From the NCBI GenBank assembly GCA_029260295.1, contig JAJDDN010000008.1, positions 558,001-622,000 on the forward strand: DNA of 64,000 nucleotides, written 5' to 3'. The notes beneath the pieces are model-generated. The model saw only the letters and a list, made by a program, of their open reading frames with translations, searched no databases and was not told the origin of the DNA. This DNA comes from Phycisphaerales bacterium. GTDB lineage: Bacteria > Planctomycetota > Phycisphaerae > Phycisphaerales > UBA1924. Positions 1-9,798 of the stretch are shown piece after piece (positions within the stretch are counted from its first letter, which is position 1; each line of letters opens with the position of its first letter). The translations under genes and the position numbers were made by a program.

Positions 1-499
1 CACGCTTCACATTACCAGTCACATCGAGTGCCCGGTAAATCCCCTTCTCACGCACTTCTTCACTCAGTGCCACCGGGATCTTAAACTGCGGAATCTCGAT
101 CTCTACCAAGGGACGCTCGCCATCTTTGAGCACTGAGATATCTACTAATCCGAGATTGCGGTTCGGGATAGATTCACCATCGGCGGTGAGTTCTTCTCGA
201 TCCCATCCACCAAGCGTAAACTTAAACTCAAGACCAACACCATGCAGATCGCGATCAATCACAATCTGCCATCGTGTGTCTGACCGACCACTCAGGATCA
301 TTTCTTCGTCAGACGGATTCCAGCCGTTGATACTCGACGCTAAGTAAATCGGATTGTCTTTATTAGCCATCCCGGAGCTGTCTTTTACGATCAAGACAAA
401 CCCTTGTGGCAATGTCTCAGGACGAACCATCTCAGGCTCTAGTCCAAAGCTCGACATTACACAACCGACCAAACACGATACAGCAACAAGTAAACGCAC
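1..499 (-). CDS. Lipoprotein with starch-binding-like domain (3' part cut by window edge)
   Basis: The reading frame runs on the minus strand from a GTG at 499 to the left edge with no stop, so the C-terminus is missing. AAAGGAG lies five bases before the GTG and decides this start over an in-frame ATG at 517. The N-terminus (VRLLVAVSCLVGC) is a short lipoprotein signal with an LVGC lipobox. Residues about 35-100 contain IYLASSINGWNP followed by RWQIVIDRDLHG and LEFKFTLGGWDREE, the pattern of a small beta-sandwich carbohydrate-binding domain (CBM20/CBM48-like) that often precedes an esterase or glycosidase domain. Its place beside amylase and glucosidase genes suggests a role in glucan binding or hydrolysis. 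The catalytic part, if any, lies outside the window, so the enzyme class is unknown. Confidence 0.65.
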   Translation of the reverse strand, partial: MRLLVAVSCLVGCVMSSFGLEPEMVRPETLPQGFVLIVKDSSGMANKDNPIYLASSINGWNPSDEEMILSGRSDTRWQIVIDRDLHGVGLEFKFTLGGWDREELTADGESIPNRNLGLVDISVLKDGERPLVEIEIPQFKIPVALSEEVREKGIYRALDVTGNVKR

Positions 500-548
500 A
501 GGATCTCCTTTATCCATACAGTCAAATAGCCCATTCAGTGTAGTCAAT

Positions 549-578
549 AAAAAAGGTGCCCACAATCATGTGGGCACC
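549..578 (-). terminator. Intrinsic terminator of the dockerin gene at 615-2627
   Basis: GGTGCCCACA (555-564) and TGTGGGCACC (569-578) form a perfect 10-bp stem with a 4-base loop. Read on the minus strand, it is followed directly by six T (549-554). It lies 37 bases past the stop of the minus-strand gene and separates it from the lipoprotein gene. Confidence 0.85.
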
Positions 579-614
579 CTATCAGATCATTCATTGTCTT
601 TTCAGATCAAATGA

Positions 615-2627
615 TTACGGGCATCCGGCCTGGAAGTCGCCGAGGAAGTTGACGATATCAAAGAAGTCGAAGACCGTATCGCCGTTGTAATCAGTAAGAT
701 TACTCAAGAGCATAACGATATCGAAGAAGTCCAAGGCACCATCACCATTCAGATCTGCTGGGCAGTTTGGAGCAGGCGGAGCCGAAAGATTGATAAACTG
801 ATCGCCAACAATGTTGTTGAAGTCCAGATCAATAATCCCGTCACCATCTGAGTCACGATCGCCAACATTGTCTGAACCATCAGGGATCCCGCCAAGGATC
901 TGGTTCGACAAGAACGAGAATGAGTCATTCGAAATCCAGCCGGCCATCAGAATGTCCTGAGCACCGTCCCAGCCGAGCTCATCAAGATCAATGCAGATCT
1001 CGATACCGGAGTTCACCGCTGCCGCAGCAGCAGGGTCAGCCGCCACATCAGTCACGCCGGCAACATTCGAGTTGTCGATCGCGATCTGAATAAGTGCAGG
1101 CATTGGATTAAACGGGTCAGCCTCAAGAAGGCGCGGTGCATACTCAGCGAACAAGCTCCCGAAGGTGCCGTCCTGGATATCAGCCCGTGGACCAGAGAAA
1201 TCCATAACTGGCGTAGCCACAACTTCGCCACCAAAGAATGAACCGTAATCGGTAATCACACCAAAGAACGGATCAATGTTGGCACCGTTGGTACGGAGAG
1301 TCGCCGCATCGGTGAAGTTGAGCAGGTCATCACCGCTGACACCGTTGTTCGTGTTCATCCAGTAATCAGGCTCAAACCCGGCATCAAAGGTGATCCCAGC
1401 CATCCCGTTAAGATTGTTAAAGCTGATATCAACATTGTTGTCAAGCAACACATTCTGGCCGCCAGGCTGAACATCAAAGAAGAAGTTCAGCTTGTTCCAG
1501 TTGTTCTGCATGTTGCCACCGATGAAGATGTACAAACGATGATTCAAGTCATCGATGTACACACGACAGTTATCAAGCTCTGAGCCGTACGCCCAGTTGG
1601 TGTCAGGCGAAACCGGTGTAGGCGAAGCCTGCGACCCAAGAACACCAGCAATATTCGAGTTATCAATGCCCATGCTCACACCGCCAACAAGTGCGCCAGC
1701 GTTTGCCGCACCGTAGCCAGCCAGTGAACCAAGATCGTCAATCGTCGAGGCCATTGCACCAAAGTATGCACGAGGCACATTTGGGGTCGTCCCGTCATCC
1801 GCATCATCGTTCCAAGCATCAACCGAGAAGAGGTAGTCAGCATCAAAGCCCGCGTCAAAAACCAAGCCCGACTGGCCATCAATGATGAACCCGCCGTCGC
1901 CAGTACCATTTCCGAGAGTCGCGTCGCCGCCAGCACCTGTATCAATATACAGATCAACAGCGTTGCCGTTGTTCTCAAGATTACCAGCAACAAAGATGTA
2001 GAGGTTGGTAGCATCCTTGGCCATGTAGATCCCGTCGATCTCCGAGCCGCCACCGTTGGGGCCAGAGCCATCGGCTGTGCCGTCGGTTTCGTTACCGAAC
2101 CCGGTGTAGTTCCCTTGAAGGAATGCGTTTGTGTACGCCGCGCCACCAACGCCGCCATCGAGTGCACCATCAACAACAGGCGTTCCCGAAGCGATTGCGC
2201 TCAAGTCAACGGTAATGTGCTGTGTTGTGGTGTCAAATGGAGCAGCATTCAGGTCTTGTGCACCACCAAGGTTATTTGTATCAACAATCAAATCGCCAAC
2301 AATCTGGTTGGATTTGAATGTCCGGTCGCCTGAGTTCACCCAGCCAGCGATGCGGATGGTTTCGCCGCCCGAAAGCCCAAGCGATGCCAATGGGATACAG
2401 ATTTCAACACCCGAAGCAACAGTTTCAGGATCACCAAAGACGCCGCCTTGAAACAATCCTGGGCCATTATCACCGAATGCAGTCGCGTTGTTATTCACCC
2501 AGATTACATCTGAGTAGAGGCCGCCTTCAGTTCCGGCGTCATACAGCCCGTCAACTACTGGCTGAGCCATAACCGAGCCCGCACATGCCGCAATGGTTGC
2601 AGCCATCATTGATCTTGAAACTCTCAT
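615..2627 (-). CDS. Secreted GC-type dockerin-tailed protein
   Basis: 670 residues. The start at 2627 is set by GAGGAGA seven bases upstream; the frame extends further but without a ribosome site. MRVSRSMMAATIAACAGSVMA is a signal peptide with an AxA-like cleavage site. The body is low in cysteine, rich in Asp, Asn and Gly, and contains repeated beta-rich segments of the type NLYIFVAGNLENNGNAVDLY and RLYIFIGGNMQNNWNKLNFF, each followed by a 'GLVFDAGF' or 'GITFDAGF' stretch, so it is built from at least two copies of one extracellular domain. The C-terminus has two calcium-loop repeats (ADLNGDGALDFFDI and YNGDTVFDFFDI) ending in GCP, the planctomycete GC-type dockerin tail. The function of the body is unknown. 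The location next to amylases makes a glucan-related surface role possible, but this is only inference. Confidence 0.8.
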   Translation of the reverse strand: MRVSRSMMAATIAACAGSVMAQPVVDGLYDAGTEGGLYSDVIWVNNNATAFGDNGPGLFQGGVFGDPETVASGVEICIPLASLGLSGGETIRIAGWVNSGDRTFKSNQIVGDLIVDTNNLGGAQDLNAAPFDTTTQHITVDLSAIASGTPVVDGALDGGVGGAAYTNAFLQGNYTGFGNETDGTADGSGPNGGGSEIDGIYMAKDATNLYIFVAGNLENNGNAVDLYIDTGAGGDATLGNGTGDGGFIIDGQSGLVFDAGFDADYLFSVDAWNDDADDGTTPNVPRAYFGAMASTIDDLGSLAGYGAANAGALVGGVSMGIDNSNIAGVLGSQASPTPVSPDTNWAYGSELDNCRVYIDDLNHRLYIFIGGNMQNNWNKLNFFFDVQPGGQNVLLDNNVDISFNNLNGMAGITFDAGFEPDYWMNTNNGVSGDDLLNFTDAATLRTNGANIDPFFGVITDYGSFFGGEVVATPVMDFSGPRADIQDGTFGSLFAEYAPRLLEADPFNPMPALIQIAIDNSNVAGVTDVAADPAAAAAVNSGIEICIDLDELGWDGAQDILMAGWISNDSFSFLSNQILGGIPDGSDNVGDRDSDGDGIIDLDFNNIVGDQFINLSAPPAPNCPADLNGDGALDFFDIVMLLSNLTDYNGDTVFDFFDIVNFLGDFQAGCP

Positions 2628-2805
2628 TCTGATCTCCTCAAAAGATTCTGTGTATAAACACCACGGTCCAACGCGGTGAATTAGTTCAAAACGCCACGCA
2701 AAAGCCGCGACCAAACATGACCACCTTATCACAAAATCCGTGATTCGATCGCTGAAAACTGTCTAATTTACAGAAAATTTGACTTTGTGCCAAATCATCA
2801 GCGGC

Positions 2806-4698
2806 CTACTCCCCCCATTCAATCAATCTCAAATCCACCCCCCAGCACGAGGAACCACGCTCAAACCGATGACTCACTTCCGATATCAATCCCTCAGTAT
2901 TCCCATCCACGCCCTCTCCCCAAGAAGTCCCGCATGGTCCGATAGAAACTACCAACGCCCGATCACCAATCCACCGAGTCACCCGAACCCCCGCCTTATC
3001 CTCGCTCGCTTCCCACTCCGCATCACCGAATCGGATCAGATCCCCAAAATCAGGATTCCGATTGAGCCCCATGATCCACCGAACCTCTTCCCGAAACCAT
3101 CCGCTCCGAGCATCCAGACCACCCTGAGCAAAATGCCCGGGATGAATTGGGTGCCGATCATCAGGATCATCCGCCCCCACCATCCCAAACTCATCACCAT
3201 TATAAATCATCGACGACCCAGGATTCGCAACCATCATCATGTACGCAACCAACGCCCGCACCAAAGCATCATCACTGACCCTGTTCCGGTCGTATGTCTT
3301 TGAATCCCTCCATGGATGGGACCCATTATCAAACGACCGCTGGTGGTCATTGTGCATAAGTGACGCCAGCCGCTCGGTATCATGCGAACTCATCAGGTTC
3401 AACTGACTCAGATCCGTCTCCAGATCATGCGTGTATACCTCACGGAGCCTGGCCACCAGCGAACCCGCGTCCCCTTTCATATGCCCGATTGAGAGCCAAT
3501 CCGCCACCGGATACGCCATCGGATAGTTCATCTGCGCATCAAACGCGGTCCCATCAAAGTACTCCCGGGCATCAAACCAGATTTCCCCGACAATCAAAGC
3601 CTCTGGATTCAGGCTCTTGACCAACCGCCGCCAATCCTCCCAGAACGGCCTCCCCACCTCATTGGCCACATCGAGCCTCCATCCATCAATACCGTCAGAC
3701 GGGTCCCCATCACCATTGGGATCCATCCATCGCCTCGTCACCGCCATCATGTGCGCCTTTGGCCCAGGAGCCAAATCTCCCGTTTCGGTCTGTAAAAACA
3801 CGGGTAAACCACCATTCTTCCCGCCCCATGATTTCCACCCGAGCAACTGACCACTCCCCCAATAGTCCTCAAACTCGGCCTCAAACCACCCCGCATACTT
3901 CGATGCACTCCCGTGCTCCAGCACATCGTTAAAAGCCCAGTGATCCCTCCCCACATGGTTCCAGACCCCATCGAGCATGATCTTCATCCCCCGTTCATGA
4001 ACCGCCTGAATAAAGGTTTCAACAAACCAAACATCCGCAGGCGTCCAGCCCCAGGTCGATTCATCGCTCGGATCACCAACATCCGAAGCCTTCACCACCC
4101 CCACCCCCCCATTTGTGGATATCTTTCCAGGATCGCCCAATGTCGGGTCAATATGCCGATGGTCAGCCGCATCGTATTTATGAAGTGAGGTCGATGTAAA
4201 CACCGGGCAAATGTAGATCCCCTCCACTCCCAACTCCTGAAGCTCATCAAGACGCCCAAGTACCCCTTGCAGGTCACCCCCGTACCGCCTACTAAAAATG
4301 ATATTGGCAATTGCTCCCCCAGATCGTCCGGGATCAAACCCATATCGCATCGGCTCGCCGGCCGAAAGCATCCATCCCCGCTCAATTTCCTCGATTGTCG
4401 GCTCATCAAACGGCTGGTTCCATAACACCGTAGTGCTCTTGGCCTGAATAGGATCATTCCCCGGATTCCCATTGGCAAATCGCTCTGGGAACACCTGATA
4501 CCACACCATACCACGCGACCAAACCGGCCCAAACCGGCTATCTTGATCAATTTCAGACTCATCCGGTGCAATCACCCTAATCCCAGAGTCATCAGATTCT
4601 CCAACCGCTTCAACTCCGTAGGACAACTCATCCAGAGCCATAACAGCCAAAAAAGCCACCAATTTCAATCCCAATAACGAAAACTGATTTACATACAT
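2806..4698 (-). CDS. GH13 alpha-amylase family (cyclomaltodextrinase/neopullulanase-like)
   Basis: 630 residues. WYQVFPERFANG near the N-terminus is the entry motif of neopullulanase and cyclomaltodextrinase-type GH13 enzymes. The conserved regions appear in order: DGVWNHVG (region I), DGWRLDVANEV with the nucleophile Asp at about 343, LIVGEIWFD with the acid/base Glu at about 372, and SSHDTERL with the third Asp at about 440. The N-terminus MYVNQFSLLGLKLVAFLAVMA is hydrophobic and suggests export. I chose ATG 4698, with AGGGAA upstream, because the longer frame would overlap the divergent pseudopilin promoter. It should cleave alpha-1,4 bonds in maltodextrins or cyclodextrins and feed the sugar transporter at 5.9-9.8 kb. 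No dockerin tail is present, unlike the GH13 enzyme at 12.2 kb. Confidence 0.9.
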   Translation of the reverse strand: MYVNQFSLLGLKLVAFLAVMALDELSYGVEAVGESDDSGIRVIAPDESEIDQDSRFGPVWSRGMVWYQVFPERFANGNPGNDPIQAKSTTVLWNQPFDEPTIEEIERGWMLSAGEPMRYGFDPGRSGGAIANIIFSRRYGGDLQGVLGRLDELQELGVEGIYICPVFTSTSLHKYDAADHRHIDPTLGDPGKISTNGGVGVVKASDVGDPSDESTWGWTPADVWFVETFIQAVHERGMKIMLDGVWNHVGRDHWAFNDVLEHGSASKYAGWFEAEFEDYWGSGQLLGWKSWGGKNGGLPVFLQTETGDLAPGPKAHMMAVTRRWMDPNGDGDPSDGIDGWRLDVANEVGRPFWEDWRRLVKSLNPEALIVGEIWFDAREYFDGTAFDAQMNYPMAYPVADWLSIGHMKGDAGSLVARLREVYTHDLETDLSQLNLMSSHDTERLASLMHNDHQRSFDNGSHPWRDSKTYDRNRVSDDALVRALVAYMMMVANPGSSMIYNGDEFGMVGADDPDDRHPIHPGHFAQGGLDARSGWFREEVRWIMGLNRNPDFGDLIRFGDAEWEASEDKAGVRVTRWIGDRALVVSIGPCGTSWGEGVDGNTEGLISEVSHRFERGSSCWGVDLRLIEWGE

Positions 4699-4821
4699 AG
4701 CGTTTCCCTGTTGACGCGGCCCAATTGATCCAGTAAAGTCCCGGTTGGGAACATAGAGGCATTTTTGCAAACTCCATTTTTGCAGGCCTCATCGCAAAGA
4801 TCGTATAGAAGGATACCACCA

Positions 4822-5817
4822 ATGCACCCCCATCGCCGACTGGCTTTCACCCTGATCGAACTCCTCGTTGTGATCGCCATCATCGCATTGCTCATAGGCA
4901 TCCTCCTGCCAGCTCTCGGCAAAGCACGACAGTCTGCTCAAGACATCAAGTGTCAGGTGAGCAACAGAACAGTCGCACAGTCAATGTCACTCTACGGCGA
5001 CGACAACAAGGGCTGGCTCCCCATGATCCCAACAGAAAGCCAATCAAACCCATTCCCATCTCGTGGTCAGCGTGTTGACGCACAAAGCAGTGCCGGCGGA
5101 CTCGCCGGTTTTTTCTCGCTCATGCAGGTCGGCGATGCCCCATGGGACGGCGGACCAGCACCAACTTCTGGTGATCGCGGATATGTCGGAGCATTCGGTG
5201 TCGGCTTCGGGGTCTACGCAAATGGACAAGACCACGCCGTCATGGATGGCTACATGGATGCCTTCGAAGTGCTCCTTTGTGCCCGCGACAAATCTGACAG
5301 CTATTTTCCATGGGGTGGACCATCAAACACCAACAGGTACGATGACAGTGACCGCAAAGAAAAGACTCCAGAGCCCGCAGGTGTTCCTGAGGAAGTCATC
5401 AGCTACAACCTAAGCTACCTATACATCGCAGGATTACGCCTTGACGAACCGGGCCTCCCCTACGCAATTCCCTTCTTCGGTGACGAAACCAACACCAATG
5501 ACATCGCACTCAACGCGTGGTACGGCTACAACTGGGCAGACAATCAGCCCGGCCAAGAGAATCAATCGGTACTCGACGAAGTCGGGTACAACCCAGTCAC
5601 CGGGTACGCAGATGTTGACAATCACGGCGATGCCGGCGGATACTTTGCCTTCACAGATGGCCATGTTGACTTTATCGAGAAAAACCCACAAAGAACATTC
5701 TTTGCCAACCCTGACAATGTTGACGATGAGGATCTCCGCAGGCAGCTTTCTACCGAAGGATTGAGCATGGAACTTTACAAACCTGGCCGAAGCAGGTATG
5801 TCCATACTATGGACTAG
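4822..5817 (+). CDS. Type II secretion pseudopilin-like protein (prepilin N-terminus, H-x9-DG-like end)
   Basis: 331 residues. RRLAFTLIELLVVIAIIALL at the N-terminus is a classic prepilin cleavage/methylation segment: basic leader, FTLIE cut site and a long hydrophobic helix. The C-terminal part has GGYFAFTDGHVDFIEK, matching the H-x9-DG-type end of the large planctomycete pseudopilin family. AGAAGGA lies about ten bases upstream of ATG 4822. These proteins are numerous in planctomycetes and are presumed to form minor fibres or substrate-specific pilins. It is divergent from the GH13 gene at 2806-4698 and followed after 64 bases by the sugar permease, so it may be co-expressed with the glucan genes. 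Its substrate is unknown. Confidence 0.85.
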   Translation: MHPHRRLAFTLIELLVVIAIIALLIGILLPALGKARQSAQDIKCQVSNRTVAQSMSLYGDDNKGWLPMIPTESQSNPFPSRGQRVDAQSSAGGLAGFFSLMQVGDAPWDGGPAPTSGDRGYVGAFGVGFGVYANGQDHAVMDGYMDAFEVLLCARDKSDSYFPWGGPSNTNRYDDSDRKEKTPEPAGVPEEVISYNLSYLYIAGLRLDEPGLPYAIPFFGDETNTNDIALNAWYGYNWADNQPGQENQSVLDEVGYNPVTGYADVDNHGDAGGYFAFTDGHVDFIEKNPQRTFFANPDNVDDEDLRRQLSTEGLSMELYKPGRSRYVHTMD

Positions 5818-5881
5818 TTCCAAGCCGTTATCATTCTCTTCCCAAGCTCACCACGACCATGACGATTGATCGAGGCGAACC

Positions 5882-7138
5882 GTGACAACAGCGAAACACG
5901 CTCCCAAAACATCCAGCACCAAACCACCGTTCATCAAACGACTCATGGCACACCAAGAGTCCGGATTGGTTCTGGTCATCATCCTCATCGCCCTCGGGCT
6001 CACGCTCTTCGGCGCTGTCAATCCCGTTGAAACAAAGACCGCCATCGAACGCCCCGCAGGATCGCAGGTCATCCTCCTCGACGCCCAAGGCAACGCACAC
6101 GAGAACGGCACCATCGCCCGCACAAAGATCGCGACTTTCCGAGTTCAATCAGGCGACTCCAACACCGACTACCCCGCCGAAACAATTAAAAACTACGACT
6201 CCACAACCGACACCCTCTACAAACTCACCACACTCAACCCATTCCTCAACAAATCAAACCTCGTCCTGGTCACCAAGGACGCGAGCTTCTTCGCCATCAT
6301 CGCCGTCGGCATGACCGGCGTCATCATACTCGCAGGCATCGACCTCTCCGTCGGTTCCATCTATGGCTTATCAGCAATCATCGGCGCCATGGCACTCCAA
6401 GCACTCCCCGCCGACACCGGTTGGATCGTCGCTGTCCCCGTTGCGCTCATCGTCTGCATGACGGTCGGAACACTCTGCGGGCTCGCCAACGGCTCGATGA
6501 GCGTCGGCCTAGGAGTCCACCCCTTCGTCATCACACTCGGAATGATGGCCATCCTCCGAGGACTCACCGTCGTCATCCCCCAAGAGTTCTACGGCACCCA
6601 GTCCATCGGCGGATTCCCAACCAGCTTCACCACAGGATTCTTCAAAGCCGAGTTCTACGGCGTCTACCCCGTCCCCGTCATCATCATGATCTTGTGTGGC
6701 ATCGTCGGATGGTTCGTACTCGCCAAAACGGTCTTCGGCCGCCGTGTATTTGCCATCGGCGGGAACGAAGTCGCCGCCAAGTACGCCGGCATCCCGGTCG
6801 GACGCGTCAAGATCCTCGTCTACACCATCACCGGTGCCCTCTGCGGGCTCTCGGCGTGTGCCTACCTCGGCTACTACGGAGCCGCCGAAACCAACGCGGG
6901 CAACGCCTACGAACTCCAGGTCATTGCCGCCACCGTCATCGGCGGCGCCTCGCTCATGGGCGGGCGTGGCACCGTCATCGGAGCAGTCCTTGGCGCAATT
7001 ATCATCCAGCTCATCAACAACACCTTGATCATCTTCGAGGTGGACACCAGTTATAATCAGATCGTCATGGGTGCCGCCATTATCATCGCGGTGGTCATCG
7101 ACCAAACCAAACAAAGAATCCAAGCCCGCAAGGCCTAA
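5882..7138 (+). CDS. Sugar ABC transporter permease (RbsC/CUT2 family) with N-terminal insertion
   Basis: 418 residues, GTG start with GAGG upstream. The core has eight to ten hydrophobic segments and the CUT2 permease signatures LAGIDLSVGSIYGLSA, HPFVITLGMMAILRGLT and GGASLMGGRGTVIGAVLGA. It would form the membrane channel with the ATPase at 8191-9798. The family is normally about 320-340 residues. The extra length is a polar stretch of roughly 80 residues (about 48-130) between the first membrane helix and the rest, predicted to lie outside the membrane. It is the first gene of an apparent three-gene operon (gap of 20 bases to the binding protein). The transported sugar cannot be read from the sequence. 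Confidence 0.92.
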   Translation: MTTAKHAPKTSSTKPPFIKRLMAHQESGLVLVIILIALGLTLFGAVNPVETKTAIERPAGSQVILLDAQGNAHENGTIARTKIATFRVQSGDSNTDYPAETIKNYDSTTDTLYKLTTLNPFLNKSNLVLVTKDASFFAIIAVGMTGVIILAGIDLSVGSIYGLSAIIGAMALQALPADTGWIVAVPVALIVCMTVGTLCGLANGSMSVGLGVHPFVITLGMMAILRGLTVVIPQEFYGTQSIGGFPTSFTTGFFKAEFYGVYPVPVIIMILCGIVGWFVLAKTVFGRRVFAIGGNEVAAKYAGIPVGRVKILVYTITGALCGLSACAYLGYYGAAETNAGNAYELQVIAATVIGGASLMGGRGTVIGAVLGAIIIQLINNTLIIFEVDTSYNQIVMGAAIIIAVVIDQTKQRIQARKA

Positions 7139-7158
7139 AGAAAGCACGGAGCAATAAA

Positions 7159-8181
7159 ATGCGAATCCAGAATACACTTCTCTCACTCGTCACGGTATCA
7201 GCACTGGCCCTCGTCGGCTGCTCGGGCTCCACAGACTCTGATAAACCAGCCGCCACCGACACCGCAGCCGAAAGCTCTGGCGACATCGTCTACAAAATCG
7301 GCGTCATCGCCAAAAGCAACTCCAACCCCGTCTTCCTCGCCGCCAAGAACGGTGCACAAGCCGCAGGCGAACGCCTGAGTAAAGAACTGGACGGCGCGAC
7401 CGTAGAAATCCTCTGGCAGACCCCTGCGATGGAAGACGCCCAAGTCCAGGCTCAATATGTTGAAACCCTCGTCGCCTCAGGCGTCGATGGCATCGCCATC
7501 TCCTGCACCGACGCCAACCTCCTGACCGGGGCCCTCAAGGCCGCGGTGGACAAAGGCGTCATCGTCGTCACCTTCGACTCCGACGCCCCAGACTCAGGCC
7601 GCATGGCCTACTACGGCGTTGACGACTACGAAGCCGGCAAAGAACTCATGCGTCAACTCGCAGGCGTTCTCAACAACGAAGGCAAGGTCGCTGTCCTGAC
7701 CGGCAACCCAGCCGCTACGAATCTCCAAGCCCGCGTCAACGGCGTCATCGAACAAGCCGCCGAGTACGCCGGGATAGAAACCCCAGTCGTCTACTCCTTC
7801 ATGCCAGAAACCGCAACAGAAGCCGCCGCCAAGATGCAGCAGGTCCAAACCGCAAACCCAGACATCACCGGCTGGGCACTCGTCGGTGGATGGCCCCTCT
7901 ACACCGACAACGCCCTCGACGGCATCTACGAAAACGCCAAGATCGCCTCGATGGACCCACTCCCGCTCCCGCTCGAATACGCCATGAAGGGTCAGGTCCA
8001 GGTCCTCGTCGGCCAGCCGTACTACGGCTGGGGTGAAAAATCAGTCGAGATGATTGTCGACAAACTCCACTTCGACCGCTCCCCAGCATCGGACATGGTC
8101 ATCGCTGACTTCGACATCGTCACCACCGAAACCGCCGAAGAGTTCTCAAAGAACTGGGAGCTCTGGCTCGGCGAAGATTGA
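7159..8181 (+). CDS. Sugar ABC transporter substrate-binding lipoprotein
   Basis: 340 residues. MRIQNTLLSLVTVSALALVGC is a lipoprotein signal with an LVGC lipobox and a following Ser/Asp/Ala-rich linker. The mature part has the type I periplasmic binding fold of ribose-type proteins: YKIGVIAKSNSNPVFLA at the start, VASGVDGIAISCTD and VAVLTGNPAATNLQAR as later strands. It would deliver a sugar to the permease encoded directly upstream. The stop is 9 bases before the ATPase start, consistent with one operon. Binding proteins of this class usually take monosaccharides, which is notable beside polysaccharide hydrolases. The specificity is not predictable here. Confidence 0.93.
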   Translation: MRIQNTLLSLVTVSALALVGCSGSTDSDKPAATDTAAESSGDIVYKIGVIAKSNSNPVFLAAKNGAQAAGERLSKELDGATVEILWQTPAMEDAQVQAQYVETLVASGVDGIAISCTDANLLTGALKAAVDKGVIVVTFDSDAPDSGRMAYYGVDDYEAGKELMRQLAGVLNNEGKVAVLTGNPAATNLQARVNGVIEQAAEYAGIETPVVYSFMPETATEAAAKMQQVQTANPDITGWALVGGWPLYTDNALDGIYENAKIASMDPLPLPLEYAMKGQVQVLVGQPYYGWGEKSVEMIVDKLHFDRSPASDMVIADFDIVTTETAEEFSKNWELWLGED

Positions 8182-8190
8182 TCCCGGTTT

Positions 8191-9798
8191 ATGTCTGACA
8201 CCACACCAAACCTGATCGCCACCGGCATCTCAAAGCGCTTCGGAAACACCCAAGCGCTCGACGATGTCAGCGTGTCCTTCCTCCCCGGAGAAGTCCACGC
8301 GCTCATGGGTGAAAACGGCGCAGGCAAATCCACCCTCGGCAAAGTCCTTGCCGGACTCCACGCCCAAAACACAGGCACAGTCCTCCTCAACGGACGCGAG
8401 CTCATCCCCGGTTCTCTCGACGACGCATTCCACGCCGGCGTCCGGATCGTCCACCAAGAACTCGCCCAGTGCCCAAACTTGTCGGTCGCCGAAAACCTCT
8501 GCCTCCATGACATCCCGACCAAAGGCATCACCGTCAACTTCGCAGAAATGGAACGACGCGCCAAAACGCTCGTCCACCAACTCGACCCAAGTATCGATGT
8601 CTCCAAACCCCTCGGGTTCCTCTCTCCAGGACGACGCCAGATCTGCCAAATCGCCGCGTCCCTCGACAAAAACCCCGACGGCTCCATGATCGCCAAAGTC
8701 ATCGTCCTCGACGAGCCCACCTCCTCGCTGTCGATCTCCGAAGCATCCGTCCTCATGGACATTGCCCGCGACCTCGCCTCCCAAGGGCTGAGCATCATCT
8801 ATGTCTCCCACCGCATGAGCGAGATATTCACCTGCTGCGACCGCGTTACCATCCTCCGCGATGGCAAGTTCGTCGCGACCAATATCGTCAGCGAGATCGA
8901 CGAGCCGACCCTCGTCGAGCAGATGATCGGCCGCCGCATCGAGACCCCCACCGCCAAAGCCAACGGCTCAAAGCAATCAATAGAAACCCAAGCACTCAAA
9001 GCCGAGATCGGTACCGCCGACCACACCCCCGTCTCTCACAGCGGCGACCCCCGCCTCGTGATCCGCAATGTCAGCTCCCCAGGCAAACTCGACGACTGCT
9101 CCCTCGACCTCTACCCCGGAGAAGTCCTCGGCATCGGAGGTCTCGTCGGCGCAGGACGCTCCGAACTCTTCGACGCCATCTTCAACATCGACACCCGCGC
9201 CAAAGGCTCGGTCAAAGTAGACGGCGACGAGATCCTCGGCAAAGGCATCCGAGGAGCAATAGACGCCGGTGTCGGGCTCGGGTATGTCCCCGAAGACCGC
9301 CGCATCCAAGGCCTCTTCTTCAACCTCGGCATCGACGAAAACATCATCGCCCCGATCATGAACCGCATGGCCAGCTCAATCGGAATCCGGGACCGAGCCG
9401 CAGAGCTTGAAACCGTTCGGCGGCGCATCGGTCGTTTCCAGATTAAAACCGCTTCCCTCTCCCAAACCACCCCCGGCGAACTCTCCGGCGGCAACCAACA
9501 AAAACTCCTCATCGCCCGCTGGATGACCCAGCACACCAAGGTCCTCCTCCTCGACGAACCCACCCGAGGCATCGATGTCGGCACCAAAGCCGAAATCTAC
9601 AAACTCATCCGCGAAGCCGCCGACAGCGGGCTCTCAATCCTCCTCGTCTCCTCAGAAATGCCCGAACTTCTCGCACTCTCCGACCGCATCCTCGTCATGG
9701 GCGACGGCCAGATCAAGGGCGAACTGACCGGCAACGAGATGACCCAAACCAAAATCCTCACACTGGCAACACAAGAAAAAGCCCACGCCTTAATCTAA
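8191..9798 (+). CDS. Sugar ABC transporter ATP-binding protein, double ATPase (RbsA/MglA type)
   Basis: 535 residues with two ATPase halves. The first has Walker A GENGAGKST (about residue 40), a degenerate signature LSPGRRQICQIAA and Walker B VIVLDEPTSSLS. The second half has GLVGAGRSELFD in place of a canonical Walker A, signature LSGGNQQKLLIARW and Walker B VLLLDEPTRGIDVG. This asymmetry is normal for RbsA/MglA. It powers uptake through the permease at 5882. It is the third gene of the operon, and its stop codon lies inside the stem of a bidirectional terminator. Confidence 0.94.
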   Translation: MSDTTPNLIATGISKRFGNTQALDDVSVSFLPGEVHALMGENGAGKSTLGKVLAGLHAQNTGTVLLNGRELIPGSLDDAFHAGVRIVHQELAQCPNLSVAENLCLHDIPTKGITVNFAEMERRAKTLVHQLDPSIDVSKPLGFLSPGRRQICQIAASLDKNPDGSMIAKVIVLDEPTSSLSISEASVLMDIARDLASQGLSIIYVSHRMSEIFTCCDRVTILRDGKFVATNIVSEIDEPTLVEQMIGRRIETPTAKANGSKQSIETQALKAEIGTADHTPVSHSGDPRLVIRNVSSPGKLDDCSLDLYPGEVLGIGGLVGAGRSELFDAIFNIDTRAKGSVKVDGDEILGKGIRGAIDAGVGLGYVPEDRRIQGLFFNLGIDENIIAPIMNRMASSIGIRDRAAELETVRRRIGRFQIKTASLSQTTPGELSGGNQQKLLIARWMTQHTKVLLLDEPTRGIDVGTKAEIYKLIREAADSGLSILLVSSEMPELLALSDRILVMGDGQIKGELTGNEMTQTKILTLATQEKAHALI

